From Burkholderiaceae bacterium (GTDB lineage: Bacteria > Pseudomonadota > Gammaproteobacteria > Burkholderiales > Burkholderiaceae_E): DNA of 64,000 nucleotides. The translations under genes were made by a program, and so were the position numbers. Shown here piece after piece: positions 1-7,466 of the stretch (within the stretch, counting starts at the first letter, position 1; each line of letters opens with the position of its first letter). The notes under the pieces are model-generated. The model saw only the letters and a program-made list of their open reading frames with translations, ran no database searches and had not been told where the DNA came from. The stretch spans positions 576,020 to 640,019 of the forward strand of contig JACKLP010000001.1 in NCBI GenBank assembly GCA_024235875.1, given 5' to 3'.

Positions 1-558
1 GCCTATGCGTCGGACGATGCATCCGCGCGCGCCTGGCGACGGATCATGACGCCGGCGGCCAAGTTCTGGATCTGCAAGCGTGCCGTCGAGCTCACCGGCG
101 AGGCGATGGAGGTCTTTGGCGGCAACGGTTATGTGGACGACGGCATCATGGCCCGCTTGTTCCGCGAGGCGCCGGTCAACTCGATCTGGGAAGGCTCGGG
201 CAATGTCATGTGCCTCGACGTACTGCGCGCGATCGCGCGCGAGCCCGCCCAGCTGTTCGGACTACTCGACGAACTCGAGCGCCACGCCGACGGCGACGCA
301 CGCCTGATCGCCGAGGCCAAGGCGCTACGTGCCCGCGTGTCCGGCCCCGTCGATTCGCTCGAAGCCGGCGCTCGCGCGTTCACCGCGCGGCTGGTCGTGC
401 TCGCACAGGCCTGCCTGTTGCGTCGCGACGCACCCGGGTTCGTCGCCGATGCATTCGCCTCGACCCGGCTCTCGCGCGGCTGGGGCCATGTGAGCGGCTG
501 CGTCGACACCGAGGCCTTCGACGCGGGCAAGCTCCTGGCGCGTGCGCTGCCCCAGTGA
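1..558 (+). CDS. acyl-CoA dehydrogenase, AidB-like, C-terminal part (5' truncated by window)
   Basis: The reading frame is open from base 1 and ends at a TGA at 556-558, so only about the last 185 codons are present. The visible part is the C-terminal helical domain of an acyl-CoA dehydrogenase. The run FGGNGYVDDG, the segment FREAPVNSIWEGSGNVM and the following CLDVLRA closely resemble AidB/isovaleryl-CoA dehydrogenase-related proteins. The glutamate in WEGSGN sits at the catalytic-base position used by medium-chain acyl-CoA dehydrogenases. The likely role is FAD-dependent oxidation of an acyl-CoA, or an AidB-type alkylation response; the fragment cannot decide. The next gene converges on it 7 bases away. 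Confidence 0.85.
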   Translation, partial: AYASDDASARAWRRIMTPAAKFWICKRAVELTGEAMEVFGGNGYVDDGIMARLFREAPVNSIWEGSGNVMCLDVLRAIAREPAQLFGLLDELERHADGDARLIAEAKALRARVSGPVDSLEAGARAFTARLVVLAQACLLRRDAPGFVADAFASTRLSRGWGHVSGCVDTEAFDAGKLLARALPQ

Positions 559-565
559 GCCGGGT

Positions 566-1744
566 CTACAACGCCCGGCCGGCGGCATGCGCGCTCGCCC
601 AGGCCCACTGGAAGTTGTAGCCGCCGAGCCAACCGGTCACATCGACGACCTCGCCGATCGCATACAGGCCGGGCACCGCGCTGGCGGCCATCGTCTTGGA
701 CGACAGGCCCGCCGTGTCGATACCGCCCGCCGTGACTTCGGCCTTGGCGAACCCCTCGGTGCCACTCGGTTCGAAGCGCCAGCTCGCCAGCTGCGCGGCC
801 GCTTCGTCGAGCGTCTTGTCGGACAGATTCGCGAGCTCGCCGCGCAAGTCGACGCGCGCGGCCAGCACCTCGGCCAGGCGCGACGGTAGATCGTCGGCCA
901 ACACCGACGCGAGCGTCGCCTTGGGTCGCGCACGCTTCGCCTGGCGCAGCCATCCGGCGGACCGGTCGGGCAGGAAGTCGATCTCCAGCGGCATGCGATG
1001 GCGCCAATAGCTCGACGCCTGAAGGATCGCGGGCCCGGAAAGCCCCCGATGCGTGAACAAGGCGGATTCTCGAAACGCCTGCCCGCCGGCCCGGGCGACC
1101 ACCGGCGCCGACACGCCCGACAGCCCCTTGAATATCGACTCGGTCTCGGCCAGTTTCAGTGGAACGAGCGCTGGGCGGGGCTCGACGATCTTCAGGCCGA
1201 AGCGTCGCGCCAGTGCGTAACCGAAGTCGGTCGCGCCCAGCTTGGGGATCGACAGTCCCCCGGTTGCGATGACCAGGGCGGACGAAATGGCGACACGGCT
1301 GCCAATCCGGATCTCGAAGTCGGCGCCACGGCGCTCGATCCCGGCAACGGGATCGCCCAGGCCGATCTCCACTGCGCCCGCCGCGCATTCGTCGAGCAGC
1401 ATCCGCACGATCTGCTTGGCCGATCCGTCGCAAAAGAGCTGGCCGAGCGTCTTTTCGTGCCAGGCAATGCGATGTCGTTCGACCAACGCGATGAAATCGT
1501 CGGGCCGATACCGACGCAACGCCGAGGTCGCGAATCTCGGATTGGCCGAGATGAAATGGGTCGCCGCGGTCTGGAGGTTGGTGAAATTGCACCGGCCGCC
1601 GCCCGAGATCAGGATCTTTCGTCCCGGTGCATCGCCATGGTCCACCAGCAACACGCGCCGACCGCGCTGGCCCGCAACGGCTGCGCACATCAGCCCGGCG
1701 GCACCGGCGCCCACGATCACGGCATCGAAGCGATCGGTGCCCAT
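566..1744 (-). CDS. NAD(P)/FAD-dependent oxidoreductase, HI0933/BaiN family
   Basis: A 392-residue flavoprotein. The N-terminus VIVGAGAAGLMCA is a dinucleotide-binding GxGxxG fold at about residues 10-22. GRKILISGGGRCNFTN at about residues 42-57 is the diagnostic signature of the HI0933/YhiN/BaiN family (COG2081). The C-terminus (ETTGL-like FAD-closing segment, then GGYNFQWAWASAHAAG) is complete, and the length is usual for the family. The physiological substrate of most members is unknown; BaiN was linked to bile-acid reduction in Clostridium, which is unlikely here. It lies between two acyl-CoA genes, 22 bases after the AtuA-like gene on the same strand, so cotranscription is possible. Confidence 0.85.
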   Translation of the reverse strand: MGTDRFDAVIVGAGAAGLMCAAVAGQRGRRVLLVDHGDAPGRKILISGGGRCNFTNLQTAATHFISANPRFATSALRRYRPDDFIALVERHRIAWHEKTLGQLFCDGSAKQIVRMLLDECAAGAVEIGLGDPVAGIERRGADFEIRIGSRVAISSALVIATGGLSIPKLGATDFGYALARRFGLKIVEPRPALVPLKLAETESIFKGLSGVSAPVVARAGGQAFRESALFTHRGLSGPAILQASSYWRHRMPLEIDFLPDRSAGWLRQAKRARPKATLASVLADDLPSRLAEVLAARVDLRGELANLSDKTLDEAAAQLASWRFEPSGTEGFAKAEVTAGGIDTAGLSSKTMAASAVPGLYAIGEVVDVTGWLGGYNFQWAWASAHAAGRAL

Positions 1745-1766
1745 GACGAGATCGGCGCGCCGGCCG

Positions 1767-3551
1767 CTAACGGATCTCGACGCTGTCGGGCACCGGCACT
1801 CGCATCGTCAACAGCACCTGGGCATAGGCCTTGGCAAGGTTGTCCGTGTGCAGGGACGCCATGCCGCCGCCGCCCAATGCATCGTGCAAGAGAAAGTTCA
1901 TCGCGCCGAAGCCCGGCAGATCGAAGCGCTCCACCAACGAGGGTGCCCGGTGTGCGAAATGCGCGGCCACACGCTTGGGTGTCAACCACTCGGACAACCA
2001 GGGCAGGTAGGCGGGGTCGCGCGCGATCACCCCGATGTTGGCCTTGTTGCCCTTGTCGCCGGACCGAGCCCAGGCCAGGCGTATCAAGGGGACCTCACGC
2101 GTTGGCGAGTCGGGCTCGGCACTCGGGTGAGACAGCGCCGGTGGCAGATCGCCTGCATCGAATCCACCGTCCGCCGGGACGGTCACCGTGCGCCGCTCTC
2201 CGTCCACATCGATCTCGACCGCGATCTCGCGCTTCGGCAGCAGGAAAGAGAACAGCCGGATCACCGGCGTCGGTGTCGGGCGCCCGCCCACCAACCCGCA
2301 GGTCCCCGGCGCCATCGACGTGCCCGCGGGGGCGAACTCGCGCGCGAACAAGGACAGGCTGGCTCGCGACGGTGCCTTGACCGCGATCTTGAGCACCACC
2401 TCGCGCGACACCGGGTTCGCATTGCCCCCGAACATGTCCTCTGCGCCCAGCACCTCGATGCGCGACTCGGTATACGGCGGCAGACCCATCATGTCGATCA
2501 TGCGGCTCGTGCGCGCCAGAATCGCATGGCCGGTCCGACGAGCCTTCTCGGCGGCACGCTCGCCGCCGATCGTGAGAAAGGCGGTGTTCCGGTAGCCGTC
2601 GGCGAAGGTCAGGCTCACCTTGTAGGTGTCGGTGGGCGGCCGGCCGCGTGCACCCGAAACGCGTACCCGATCAGAGCCGAGTTGCTCGAAGCGAACGCCG
2701 GTGAAATCGCAGGTGACGTCCGGAACGAAATACGATCTCGGGTCGCCGATCTCGTAGAGGAGTTGCTCGGCCACCGAGGCAACGCTGACGAGTCCTCCCG
2801 TGCCCGGCGGCTTCTCGATCGTGAAGCTGCCGTCCGGGCTGGCCTCGAGCACCGGAAATCCGATGTTCTCCCAATCCGGAACCGACTCCCAGTCGGTGAA
2901 CAGGCCGCCCGTGCACTGCGCCCCACATTCGACCAGATGCCCGGCCAGCGTTCCCTGGGCGAGTTTGTCGTGTTCCTCCGGTCCCCAGCCGAACGCATGC
3001 ATCAGCACGCCGAGCGTCACCGCGGAATCCACGCAGCGACCGGTGATCACGACGTCGCAACCGGCGTCGAGAGCGCGCGCGATCGGGATCGCGCCCAAGT
3101 ACGCGTTGACGCTGGCGACCCGCTCGGGAAAGGGCTCTCCCGAGTAGAGCTCGGTCACGCCGCTCGCGCGCAGCGCATCGGCACGGTCTTGAAGATCGTC
3201 ACCCAGTACGACGCCGATCCGCAGCGGAATCTCGTGCTCGTCGGCAACCCGTTGCAAGGCGTCGCGGCAAGCGATCGGATTCACGCCGCCTGCATTCGCG
3301 ACCACGCGGATGCCTTTCTCCTGGAGCGCCGGCAGGAGCTGGCGCATCGTGATCTCGACGAAATCGGTCGCGAAGCCCGCGAGCGGGTTCTTGGCCCGCT
3401 GGGCTGCCATGATGGACATCGTCACTTCGGCCAGATAGTCGAAGACCAGGAAGTCGACGTTGCCGCCTTCGACGAGCTGGGGTGCCGCGATCGCCGTATC
3501 GCCCCAGAAGCCCGATGCGCTCCCGATCCTGACCCGATCCCTAGTCGCCAT
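1767..3551 (-). CDS. AtuA-family acyclic terpene utilization protein (DUF1446)
   Basis: A 594-residue protein, the length expected for AtuA. It begins MATRDRVRIGSASGFWGDT, and the ATG at 3551 overlaps the end of the upstream tetR by 11 bases, which favours this start over the longer frame running into tetR. Residues ~1-450 are the DUF1446 domain (GSASGFWGD, VANAGGVNP, GRCVDSAVTLG). The last ~100 residues (RLAWARSGDKGNKANIG) form the small AtuA-like C-terminal domain. AtuA is required for citronellol/geraniol growth in Pseudomonas but its reaction is not established. Divergence from a carboxylase/acyl-CoA dehydrogenase operon, with a TetR gene between, reproduces the atu arrangement in part. 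Confidence 0.88.
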   Translation of the reverse strand: MATRDRVRIGSASGFWGDTAIAAPQLVEGGNVDFLVFDYLAEVTMSIMAAQRAKNPLAGFATDFVEITMRQLLPALQEKGIRVVANAGGVNPIACRDALQRVADEHEIPLRIGVVLGDDLQDRADALRASGVTELYSGEPFPERVASVNAYLGAIPIARALDAGCDVVITGRCVDSAVTLGVLMHAFGWGPEEHDKLAQGTLAGHLVECGAQCTGGLFTDWESVPDWENIGFPVLEASPDGSFTIEKPPGTGGLVSVASVAEQLLYEIGDPRSYFVPDVTCDFTGVRFEQLGSDRVRVSGARGRPPTDTYKVSLTFADGYRNTAFLTIGGERAAEKARRTGHAILARTSRMIDMMGLPPYTESRIEVLGAEDMFGGNANPVSREVVLKIAVKAPSRASLSLFAREFAPAGTSMAPGTCGLVGGRPTPTPVIRLFSFLLPKREIAVEIDVDGERRTVTVPADGGFDAGDLPPALSHPSAEPDSPTREVPLIRLAWARSGDKGNKANIGVIARDPAYLPWLSEWLTPKRVAAHFAHRAPSLVERFDLPGFGAMNFLLHDALGGGGMASLHTDNLAKAYAQVLLTMRVPVPDSVEIR

Positions 3552-4281
3552 CTCTCTCTCCGTGTGCGCCGAGCTTGCGCTCGAGCCGACTGACCCGGCG
3601 CGCCAGCGAGGCCATGCCATCATCGGCTGCCGCCGGACGCATTCCGCTCAACCAAAGGTCCACCATCGTACTCGCGACCTTGGCCGGAACGAAGCTGTCG
3701 CGCCGCGAATGGGGTGACATCAGCCAATGCTCGACGCCGCCGAAGATCAGGTCGCGAACCATGGTCGGATCGATGTCGTCGCGCAATTCGCCGCGGGCGA
3801 TTCCGTCGGTGATCGTCGTCATCAGGAAGCGGCTGTAGCGGCGGTTCAGCGCATGCAGCTTGCTGCCGGCATACGGCCGTGGCGCACGCCGCTCGTCGGC
3901 GATCAGGCGGGCGAAACCCGGGTCGTCGATCGCGATCCTCAGGTGGCGCGCGACCAGGTAGGCGAGCCGGTCGCGCGTACTGCCGAGCACCATGAAGTGA
4001 GGCTCGATATCGGCAATGAGCCGATCGTAGAAGTCGGCCAGCACGGCATCGAAGATCGCGCGCTTGCTCTCGAAGTACGTGTAGAGCGTGCCCTCGACGC
4101 ACCCCGCTCGGGCGGCGATCGCCTTGATCGCGGCATGCTCGAGACCCGCCTCGAGAAAGACCTCGCGGGCAGCCTCCAGGATCTCCCGACGTCGGGTCGC
4201 CTTGCGACGGCGCGGCGCCTGGCTCGCCGGGGCCGAACGCGGCGCGCGCCGGGCCGACAAGCGTGCCGGGTCAGCACTCAT
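3541..4281 (-). CDS. TetR/AcrR-family transcriptional regulator
   Basis: A 246-residue regulator. After a basic, alanine-rich N-terminal tail (~25 residues) comes a TetR helix-turn-helix at about residues 28-75: RRREILEAAREVFLEAGL, then AIAARAGCVEGTLYTYFESK. The rest is the variable ligand-binding, dimerising helical domain. Its stop lies inside the start of the AtuA-like gene, so the two are translationally coupled. It diverges from the carboxylase operon across 290 bases that contain two copies of a candidate operator, so it probably represses itself and that operon and is released by an acyl-CoA or acid intermediate. The role parallels AtuR, LiuR or PsrA but the ligand is inferred only. 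Confidence 0.88.
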   Translation of the reverse strand: MSADPARLSARRAPRSAPASQAPRRRKATRRREILEAAREVFLEAGLEHAAIKAIAARAGCVEGTLYTYFESKRAIFDAVLADFYDRLIADIEPHFMVLGSTRDRLAYLVARHLRIAIDDPGFARLIADERRAPRPYAGSKLHALNRRYSRFLMTTITDGIARGELRDDIDPTMVRDLIFGGVEHWLMSPHSRRDSFVPAKVASTMVDLWLSGMRPAAADDGMASLARRVSRLERKLGAHGERDGD

Positions 4282-4391
4282 CGCCCATATGCCGCTTTCC
4301 GCGACATCCGATGCCGCGAGCGCTCATGTCCGAACCCGATCCCATCCCTGTCTCTCGTCATGTGCTGCCGAATGCGCATGCGCGCCGGTCC

Positions 4392-4436
4392 TTACTGAAT
4401 TACGCTCAATATATCCTCTAGCCAGGCCACTGGGAA
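4392..4436 (-). promoter_or_regulatory. tetR promoter with candidate operator copy 1
   Basis: On the minus strand TTCCCA (4436-4431) and TATATT (4413-4408) are separated by 17 bases, a good sigma-70-like promoter pointing at tetR. Bases 4392-4411 overlap and follow the -10 and hold the motif TTACTGAATTACGCTCAATA, which matches 15 of 20 positions of a second copy at 4551-4570. The motif is a partial inverted repeat (TTGAG / TTCAG read on the minus strand). Confidence 0.5.
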
Positions 4437-4550
4437 GCGATTGAAAAGGACGAACCTCGACACTGACGCGCCCCGCGGAAGCGCACCCCACTCACCCAGG
4501 TTCGAAGAATCCAGCGACGCGCTTGCACATAGGCACGAGTTGAGGCAGAT

Positions 4551-4570
4551 TTCCTGAGTACCCCTCAATA
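4551..4570 (+). promoter_or_regulatory. candidate TetR operator copy 2, upstream of carboxylase operon
   Basis: TTCCTGAGTACCCCTCAATA shares 15 of 20 positions with 4392-4411 and ends 16 bases before the chosen start of the carboxylase beta gene. A protein bound here would block transcription or early elongation of the plus-strand operon. The two copies lie 159 bases apart and flank the intergenic region, as expected for a divergent autoregulator. Confidence 0.45.
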
Positions 4571-4586
4571 AATGGGTCTTTCACGC

Positions 4587-6245
4587 ATGCCAAGCCTCGA
4601 ATCGAAGATCGACACGACCAGCACCGAGTTCGCTACCCGTCGCGCCGCGATGCTCGACCTGGTCGACGCGATGCGCCGGCTCGAAGCCCGAGCGGTCGAA
4701 ACCTCCGCCCGCGCCAAGCCACTGTTCGACCGCCGCAAGCAACTCCTGCCGCGTGAGCGGCTCGTGCGCCTGCTCGACCCGGGTGCGCCTTGGCTCGAGC
4801 TCTCGACGCTGGCCGGATACACACTCGATAACGCCGACCCCGGGCGCAGCGTTCCCGGCGGCGGCGTGATCGTAGGCATCGGATTCGTCTCCGGGACCCG
4901 TTGCCTGGTGAACGTCAGCGATGCGGGCATCAACGCCGGGGCCATCCAGCACATGGGGCGAGAAAAGATCCTGCGCGGCCAGGAGCTGGCGATGCAGAAC
5001 CGTCTGCCCTATGTCCAACTCATCGAGTCGGCGGGCGCCAACCTGTTGCGCTACCAGGTCGAGGGCTTCATCCACGGCGGCGCGATCTTCTACAACCTGG
5101 CCCGGCTATCGGCCCAGGGCATTCCGGTGATCGGCGTGGTGCATGGCTCGTCGACGGCCGGCGGCGCCTACATGCCGGGACTATCCGACTACGTGATCAT
5201 GGTCCGCGGGAGAGCCAAGGCGTTCCTGGCCGGTCCTCCCCTGCTCAAGGCCGCCACCGGCGAGGTGGCCACCGACGAGGAACTCGGTGGCGCGCAAATG
5301 CACACCGCCGTCTCGGGCCTGGGCGAGTATCTCGCCGAGGACGATGCCGACGCCTTACGCATCGCGCGCGACGTCATCGCGCGCATCGACTGGAAACGCG
5401 AGCGGGCAGCCAACCATACGGCCTCAGCGTCGCCGGCCGCACCGCGAACGCGCGCCAGCGATCCGGTCGCGCCGATATACCCGACCGACGAGTTGGCGGG
5501 CGCCATGCCGCTCGACTTTCGCGAGCCGGTCGACATGCGCGAGATCATCGCGCGCATCGTCGATCGCTCCGAGCTCCTGGAGTTCGGCGCTGATTACGGC
5601 CCGCAGACCTTGTGCGGCCACGCGGCGATCGACGGGCACGCGATCGGCATCATCACGAACAACGGCCCGCTCGACCCGGCAGGTAGCAACAAGGCCACGC
5701 ATTTCATCCAGGCTTGCTGCCAATCCGGAACACCCTTGCTCTACCTCCAGAACACCACCGGGTACATCGTCGGCAAGACCTCCGAGCAGCAAGGCATGAT
5801 CAAGCATGGCTCGAAGATGATCCAGGCTGTCTCGAACGCCACCGTGCCGTCGATCACCCTGCACTGTGGCGCATCTTTCGGCGCCGGAAACTACGGCATG
5901 TGCGGACGCGCCTTCGGGCCGCGCTTCGTGTTCTCCTGGCCCAACGCGAAGACCGCCGTGATGGGCGGCGAACAGGCCGCGCTGACAATGCGAATCGTCA
6001 CCGAGGCCGGTGCCAAGCGCAAAGGCGTGCCGGTCGACGAGGAACAGCTCTGCGCGCTCGAGAAGCAAATCATCGAGAACTTCGATCGCCAGGCAAGCGC
6101 GTTTCACACGAGCGCGCACATGCTCGACGACGGTGTCATCGATCCACGCGACACCCGTCGCGTGCTGGCATTCGTGCTGGCCACATGCCGCGAGGCGGAC
6201 AGCCATGAGCCCCGGCCGATGCAGTTCGGCGTCGCCCGCCCCTGA
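4587..6245 (+). CDS. atuC: acyl-CoA carboxylase beta subunit, geranyl-CoA carboxylase-like
   Basis: A 552-residue carboxyltransferase that carboxylates the gamma carbon of an alpha,beta-unsaturated branched acyl-CoA using carboxybiotin. The ATG at 4587 (MPSLESKID) fits the family N-terminus; an ATG at 4572 adds five residues, and neither has a clear Shine-Dalgarno. Carboxyltransferase motifs include AGGAYMPGLSDYVIM, FLAGPPLLKAATGE and, in the C-terminal half, TGYIVGKTSEQQGMIKHG. At residues 162-168 it reads IHGGAIF where methylcrotonyl-CoA carboxylases have HFGRIF. The resulting glycine at position 164 is the residue known to open the pocket for geranyl-CoA. First gene of a five-gene operon. 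Methylcrotonyl-CoA carboxylase is the alternative. Confidence 0.82.
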   Translation: MPSLESKIDTTSTEFATRRAAMLDLVDAMRRLEARAVETSARAKPLFDRRKQLLPRERLVRLLDPGAPWLELSTLAGYTLDNADPGRSVPGGGVIVGIGFVSGTRCLVNVSDAGINAGAIQHMGREKILRGQELAMQNRLPYVQLIESAGANLLRYQVEGFIHGGAIFYNLARLSAQGIPVIGVVHGSSTAGGAYMPGLSDYVIMVRGRAKAFLAGPPLLKAATGEVATDEELGGAQMHTAVSGLGEYLAEDDADALRIARDVIARIDWKRERAANHTASASPAAPRTRASDPVAPIYPTDELAGAMPLDFREPVDMREIIARIVDRSELLEFGADYGPQTLCGHAAIDGHAIGIITNNGPLDPAGSNKATHFIQACCQSGTPLLYLQNTTGYIVGKTSEQQGMIKHGSKMIQAVSNATVPSITLHCGASFGAGNYGMCGRAFGPRFVFSWPNAKTAVMGGEQAALTMRIVTEAGAKRKGVPVDEEQLCALEKQIIENFDRQASAFHTSAHMLDDGVIDPRDTRRVLAFVLATCREADSHEPRPMQFGVARP

Positions 6246-6291
6246 TCGGAAAGCCCCCGCCTCGAGCGGGCAGGTCATTCGGAGACACACC

Positions 6292-7446
6292 GTGCTATTT
6301 ACCGAAGAACACATCAGCATGCAGGACTCGTACAAGCGATTCATCGCGAGCGAGATCAACCCGCATGTCGACGAATGGGAGCAAGCCGAGATCTTTCCGG
6401 CCAAGGAGCTCTTCCGCAAAATGGGCAAGCTCGGGTTTCTGGGCGTCACCAAGCCCGTCGAGTACGGCGGCCTGGGGCTCGACTACTCGTATTCGGTCGC
6501 GATGACCGAAGCGCTCGGATTCGTGGATTGCGGCGGCATCCCGATGGCCATCGGCGTTCAGACCGACATGGCCACGCCCGCACTGGCCCGCTTCGGCTCC
6601 GACGAGGTCAAGACCGAGTTCCTGGCCCCGTCCATCTCTGGCGAATATGTCGCCTGCCTGGGTGTCTCCGAGGTCGGCGCCGGTTCCGACGTCGCGTCGA
6701 TTCGCACGGTCGCGCGCAAGGACGGCGGCGACTACGTGATCGACGGCGGCAAGATGTGGACCACGAACGGCACGCAGGCCGACTGGATCTGCCTGCTGGC
6801 AAACACCTCCGACGGCCCGGCGCATCGCAACAAGTCGCTGATCTGCGTTCCGATGCAGACCAAGGGCATCGAGATCGCTCGCAAGCTCAAGAAGGTGGGG
6901 ATGAACTCGTCCGACACGGCGCAGATTCATTTCGACGCCGTCCGCGTGCCGCAACGCTATCTGATCGGCGAAGAAGGCATGGGGTTCCAGTACCAGATGA
7001 TGCAATTCCAGGAAGAGCGGCTGTGGGCCGCATCCCGATGGACCGGCACCGACCGCATCCTGGACGAGACCATCGACTACCTGAGGGATCGCCAGGCCTT
7101 TGGCGGCAGCCTGCTCGACAACCAGTACATCCAGTACAAGCTGGCCGAACTGAAGTCCGAGGTCGAGGCGGTCCGGGCGCTCGTCTATCGCGCGACCGAG
7201 CTCTATATCGGTGGCACCGACGTCACGATGCTCGCGTCGATGTGCAAGCTCAAGGCCGCTCGGGTCGCGCGCGAGGTCGCCGACTGGTGCGTGCAGTTCT
7301 GGGGCGGCATGGGCTACATGCACGAGACCCGGGTGAATCGCTTCTGGCGAGACACGCGACTCGGTTCGATTGGCGGTGGCGCCGACGAGATCATGATGGG
7401 CATCATTGCCAAGCAGATGGGCATCAGCTCGCGCAAGCCGCGATGA
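6292..7446 (+). CDS. acyl-CoA dehydrogenase, citronellyl-CoA dehydrogenase-like (AtuD-like)
   Basis: A 384-residue FAD enzyme. A GTG start at 6292 (VLFTEEHISMQDSYKRF) is chosen because GGAG lies about 8 bases upstream; longer forms run into the previous gene. Signatures include PVEYGGLGLDYSYSVAM, AMAIGVQTDMATP-type residues near 90, CLGVSEVGAGSDVA and MWTTNGTQADWICLLANT. The catalytic glutamate appears to be E242 in QEERLW, the isovaleryl-CoA dehydrogenase position, since the usual C-terminal glutamate is glycine (SIGGGADE). The sequence resembles Pseudomonas AtuD, which desaturates citronellyl-CoA. Being between the carboxylase beta and alpha genes fits the step just before carboxylation. 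Confidence 0.85.
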   Translation: MLFTEEHISMQDSYKRFIASEINPHVDEWEQAEIFPAKELFRKMGKLGFLGVTKPVEYGGLGLDYSYSVAMTEALGFVDCGGIPMAIGVQTDMATPALARFGSDEVKTEFLAPSISGEYVACLGVSEVGAGSDVASIRTVARKDGGDYVIDGGKMWTTNGTQADWICLLANTSDGPAHRNKSLICVPMQTKGIEIARKLKKVGMNSSDTAQIHFDAVRVPQRYLIGEEGMGFQYQMMQFQEERLWAASRWTGTDRILDETIDYLRDRQAFGGSLLDNQYIQYKLAELKSEVEAVRALVYRATELYIGGTDVTMLASMCKLKAARVAREVADWCVQFWGGMGYMHETRVNRFWRDTRLGSIGGGADEIMMGIIAKQMGISSRKPR

Positions 7447-7466
7447 CCGACGAGGTAGGACCAAAG

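Noticed and set aside
129..1688. 519-codon open frame on the minus strand
   Set aside because: It runs through the BaiN-like gene in another frame and into the end of the first dehydrogenase; composition is arginine-rich and no domain is visible.
1242..3593. 783-codon open frame on the plus strand
   Set aside because: It lies antisense to the BaiN-like and AtuA-like genes, is rich in Arg, His and Ala, and shows no family motif. It is a high-GC shadow frame.
6375..7442. 5' part of a 1020-codon frame preceding the carboxylase alpha gene
   Set aside because: It overlaps the AtuD-like gene out of frame and reads as low-complexity Arg/Gly sequence; the real start is at 7467 after a strong ribosome site.
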